Source: an archaeon (lineage in GTDB: Archaea; Iainarchaeota; Iainarchaeia; Iainarchaeales; CSSED10-239). From it: a DNA stretch of 7,012 bases. The notes beneath the pieces were generated by a model. That model made no database searches. It was not told the DNA's origin and worked only from the letters and a program-made list of their open reading frames with translations. Below, in pieces: positions 6,023 through 7,012 of this stretch. The translations under genes were made by a program, and so were the position numbers. The stretch covers positions 1 to 7,012 of the forward strand of contig JALNXN010000025.1 of the NCBI GenBank assembly GCA_023230325.1, in the 5' to 3' direction. The first letter of the stretch is position 1. Each line of letters opens with the position of its first letter.

Positions 6023-6270
6023 AATATAATATAGGAAATACTTTTAAATGTAATTCTTTTTTAAAATAATTTAGAGTTGAGATATTTAGAAGATTTAATT
6101 GGACAATGTCTTGTTTTTAATTATTTACATTTCTTAAAATTGCGTGTATTTGATTAATTTAACTAAATTTATTTAATTATTATTTTTCATTTTTAATTAA
6201 TAACTAAATTCATTTTATAATCAATGCCTTTAATATTAAAGTATTTAATATAATATCTATTTCGTCTTTA

Positions 6271-6296
6271 TCAAACTAAATTGTACAATCAAACTA
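6271..6296 (+). promoter_or_regulatory. Candidate operator: direct repeat around a palindrome, before the regulator promoter
   Basis: TCAAACTA occurs at 6271-6278 and again at 6289-6296, 18 bases apart. Between them is a perfect 10-base palindrome, ATTGTACAAT (6280-6289). The second copy abuts the TATA-like core. Lrp/AsnC proteins often bind A+T-rich dyads next to their own promoter, so autoregulation is a reasonable inference. Neither the palindrome nor the repeat is long enough to be certain in DNA of this composition. Confidence 0.35.
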
Positions 6297-6304
6297 TTTA
6301 AAAT
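6295..6304 (+). promoter_or_regulatory. Candidate TATA box of the regulator-NFACT operon
   Basis: TATTTAAAAT lies 33-42 bases before the ATG at 6337, predicting transcription start near 6325 and a leader of about 12 bases. TGTGAG at 6326-6331 could serve as a weak ribosome site. Confidence 0.4.
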
Positions 6305-6336
6305 TGTTTTTATAGTATATTTATTTGTGAGAAGTT

Positions 6337-6876
6337 ATGGCAGTTGTAAAAAAAACAAATGATTCAATAAGAGTTAAGATTTTAGATGCTATGAGAAAGA
6401 AAGGAAGTATTGTTCCAAATGTTAGACAAATAAAAAAAATAACTGGTTTTCATAGGGCAACAATAAAATCCTCAATTCAATTTCTAGAAAAGGAAAACTT
6501 CATAACTGGTTATAGGCCTTTGTTAGATCCAAAGGTAGTTGGTTTTAATTTAAATGCTATGCAATATATGCAGATTAATTTTTCAGAAAAAGATAAATTT
6601 AAAAAATATTTAGAACTTGTAAAAGATGATAAATCTGTTTACCTTTGCTCAGAGGTAATTTCAGATAATAGCTTTAGCCTAGCTCTTGGTTATCTTTCAA
6701 GAAACATAGAATCACATCATACAAATATTAAAAAAAAATATATTTTAGGAATTTCAAATTATTTTGATTTTATTAAACAAAACTCAACCTTTTACCTTTC
6801 ATCTCCTGTTTATAAGAATTTAAATCAAATAGATGTAATTATTGATCTATTAAAGGAAGAACTTGCAATTGATTAA
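6337..6876 (+). CDS. Lrp/AsnC-type winged-helix transcriptional regulator
   Basis: DNA-binding regulator. The N-terminal winged helix-turn-helix spans about 11-60: RVKILDAMRKKGSI, then NVRQIKKITGFHRATIKSSIQFLEKENFI, with the recognition helix at about 37-50. It is followed directly by GYRPLLDPKVVGFNLNAMQYMQI (58-80), the wing-to-RAM linker pattern typical of Lrp/AsnC proteins (Gyr..ldp..lG). Residues 70-155 would be the RAM-like dimer and ligand domain, but that part is divergent: the usual G-D-l segment is replaced around 105-122 by SEVISDNSFSLALGYLSR. At 179 residues it is longer than classic members (about 150) because of a C-terminal helical extension (159-179). Regulatory target and ligand cannot be read from the sequence. 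The repeat/palindrome cluster just upstream suggests autoregulation. An NFACT-like gene begins 3 bases after its stop and is probably co-transcribed. Confidence 0.7.
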   Translation: MAVVKKTNDSIRVKILDAMRKKGSIVPNVRQIKKITGFHRATIKSSIQFLEKENFITGYRPLLDPKVVGFNLNAMQYMQINFSEKDKFKKYLELVKDDKSVYLCSEVISDNSFSLALGYLSRNIESHHTNIKKKYILGISNYFDFIKQNSTFYLSSPVYKNLNQIDVIIDLLKEELAID

Positions 6877-6879
6877 TTT

Positions 6880-7012
6880 ATGGAAATTGAAATTGAATAT
6901 CTTGAGTCTGTAGGAAAGACAGCAGAAAATAAATATCTTTTAAGAAATAAATACAAATCTAAATTGATTGGTCTTGAAAATGCACTTTTACAAACCAAAC
7001 AAAAATTAGAAA
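6880..7012 (+). CDS. NFACT/Rqc2-like protein, C-terminal (coiled-coil + NFACT-R) half, cut by window edge
   Basis: Only the first 44 codons are present. MEIEIEYLESVGKTAENKYLL followed by a lysine-rich helix (NKYKSKLIGLENALLQTKQKLE) resembles the middle of archaeal NFACT and human NEMF. There a short strand of acidic/hydrophobic alternation (like VDVDLSLS) leads into A.NA..YY and the coiled-coil arms. NFACT proteins bind 60S/50S subunits with stalled nascent chains in ribosome quality control. In full-length proteins this segment lies about 400-500 residues in, after NFACT-N and HhH domains. Here it opens the gene: a TAA (the upstream stop) is two codons before the ATG in the same frame, so no N-terminal part can be attached. 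This would be a separately encoded C-terminal half. No Shine-Dalgarno is visible, so coupling to the upstream gene is likely. The short visible length limits certainty. Confidence 0.5.
   Translation, partial: MEIEIEYLESVGKTAENKYLLRNKYKSKLIGLENALLQTKQKLE

Larger units (their letters stand above)
5972..6336. other. Long A+T-rich divergent intergenic region
   Basis: 365 bases between rpoK (minus) and the regulator gene (plus), the longest non-coding stretch here. Both strands hold only ORFs of a few codons. It contains the two promoters annotated separately, an imperfect direct repeat built on AACTAAATTTATTT (6161-6174) and AACTAAATTCATTTT (6202-6216), a 12-base palindrome TTTAATATTAAA (6229-6240) and the repeat/palindrome cluster at 6271-6296. 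I see no G+C-rich island that would suggest a tRNA or structured RNA, and no box C/D pair. Confidence 0.6.

Noticed and set aside
6229..6240. TTTAATATTAAA palindrome as a definite operator
   Set aside because: Perfect A/T palindromes of this size are expected by chance in such A+T-rich DNA, so it is only mentioned within the intergenic entry.
5972..6336. Hidden tRNA, box C/D RNA or decayed gene in the intergenic region
   Set aside because: No G+C-richer patch, no paired C and D boxes and no long open frame on either strand could be found by eye.

Overview
The window is very A+T-rich archaeal DNA, densely packed, with every recognisable gene belonging to the archaeal core or to families common in archaea. 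Archaeal markers seen directly are exosome subunit Csl4, RNA polymerase subunits L and K, ribosomal protein S17e, primase large subunit PriL, Pelota and an Lrp/AsnC-type regulator. Promoters look archaeal (TATA boxes about 30-40 bases before the start codons, often with almost no leader), and the two clear Shine-Dalgarno sites (AGGTG, GAGGT) match the archaeal 16S 3' end. Extreme A+T content, short or reduced versions of several proteins, and an archaeal SpoIIM-like membrane protein suggest a small-genome DPANN archaeon of the Pacearchaeota/Woesearchaeota type. That placement is inference from style, not from a phylogenetic marker.

Layout, left to right. (1) Minus strand, 1-658: csl4 followed after 5 bases by rpoL, which runs off the left edge. 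(2) A 94-base divergent promoter region, then a plus-strand SpoIIM-family membrane protein (753-1613) with a U-rich terminator candidate behind it. (3) A tight plus-strand operon, 1770-5455: priL overlaps gpmI by 11 bases, and gpmI is followed 1 base later by pelA. (4) Convergent to it, on the minus strand, rpoK then rps17e (5971-5496), 5 bases apart. (5) A 365-base A+T-rich intergenic region between rpoK and the next operon, with promoters at both ends and a candidate operator. (6) Plus strand: an Lrp/AsnC-type regulator (6337-6876) and, 3 bases later, the start of a gene that looks like the C-terminal half of NFACT/Rqc2, cut by the right edge.

Most genes serve information processing: transcription (rpoL, rpoK, the regulator), RNA decay (csl4), DNA priming (priL), translation (rps17e) and rescue or quality control of stalled ribosomes (pelA and the NFACT-like gene). 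The glycolytic phosphoglycerate mutase inside the priL-pelA operon is the outlier. It carries a 45-residue lysine-rich tail built from a 24-base tandem repeat, which is the most unusual structure in the window. Other points of interest are the apparently split NFACT, the Csl4 without its N-terminal domain, and a repeat/palindrome cluster at the regulator promoter. I found no RNA genes, CRISPR arrays, insertion sequences or obvious horizontally acquired block.
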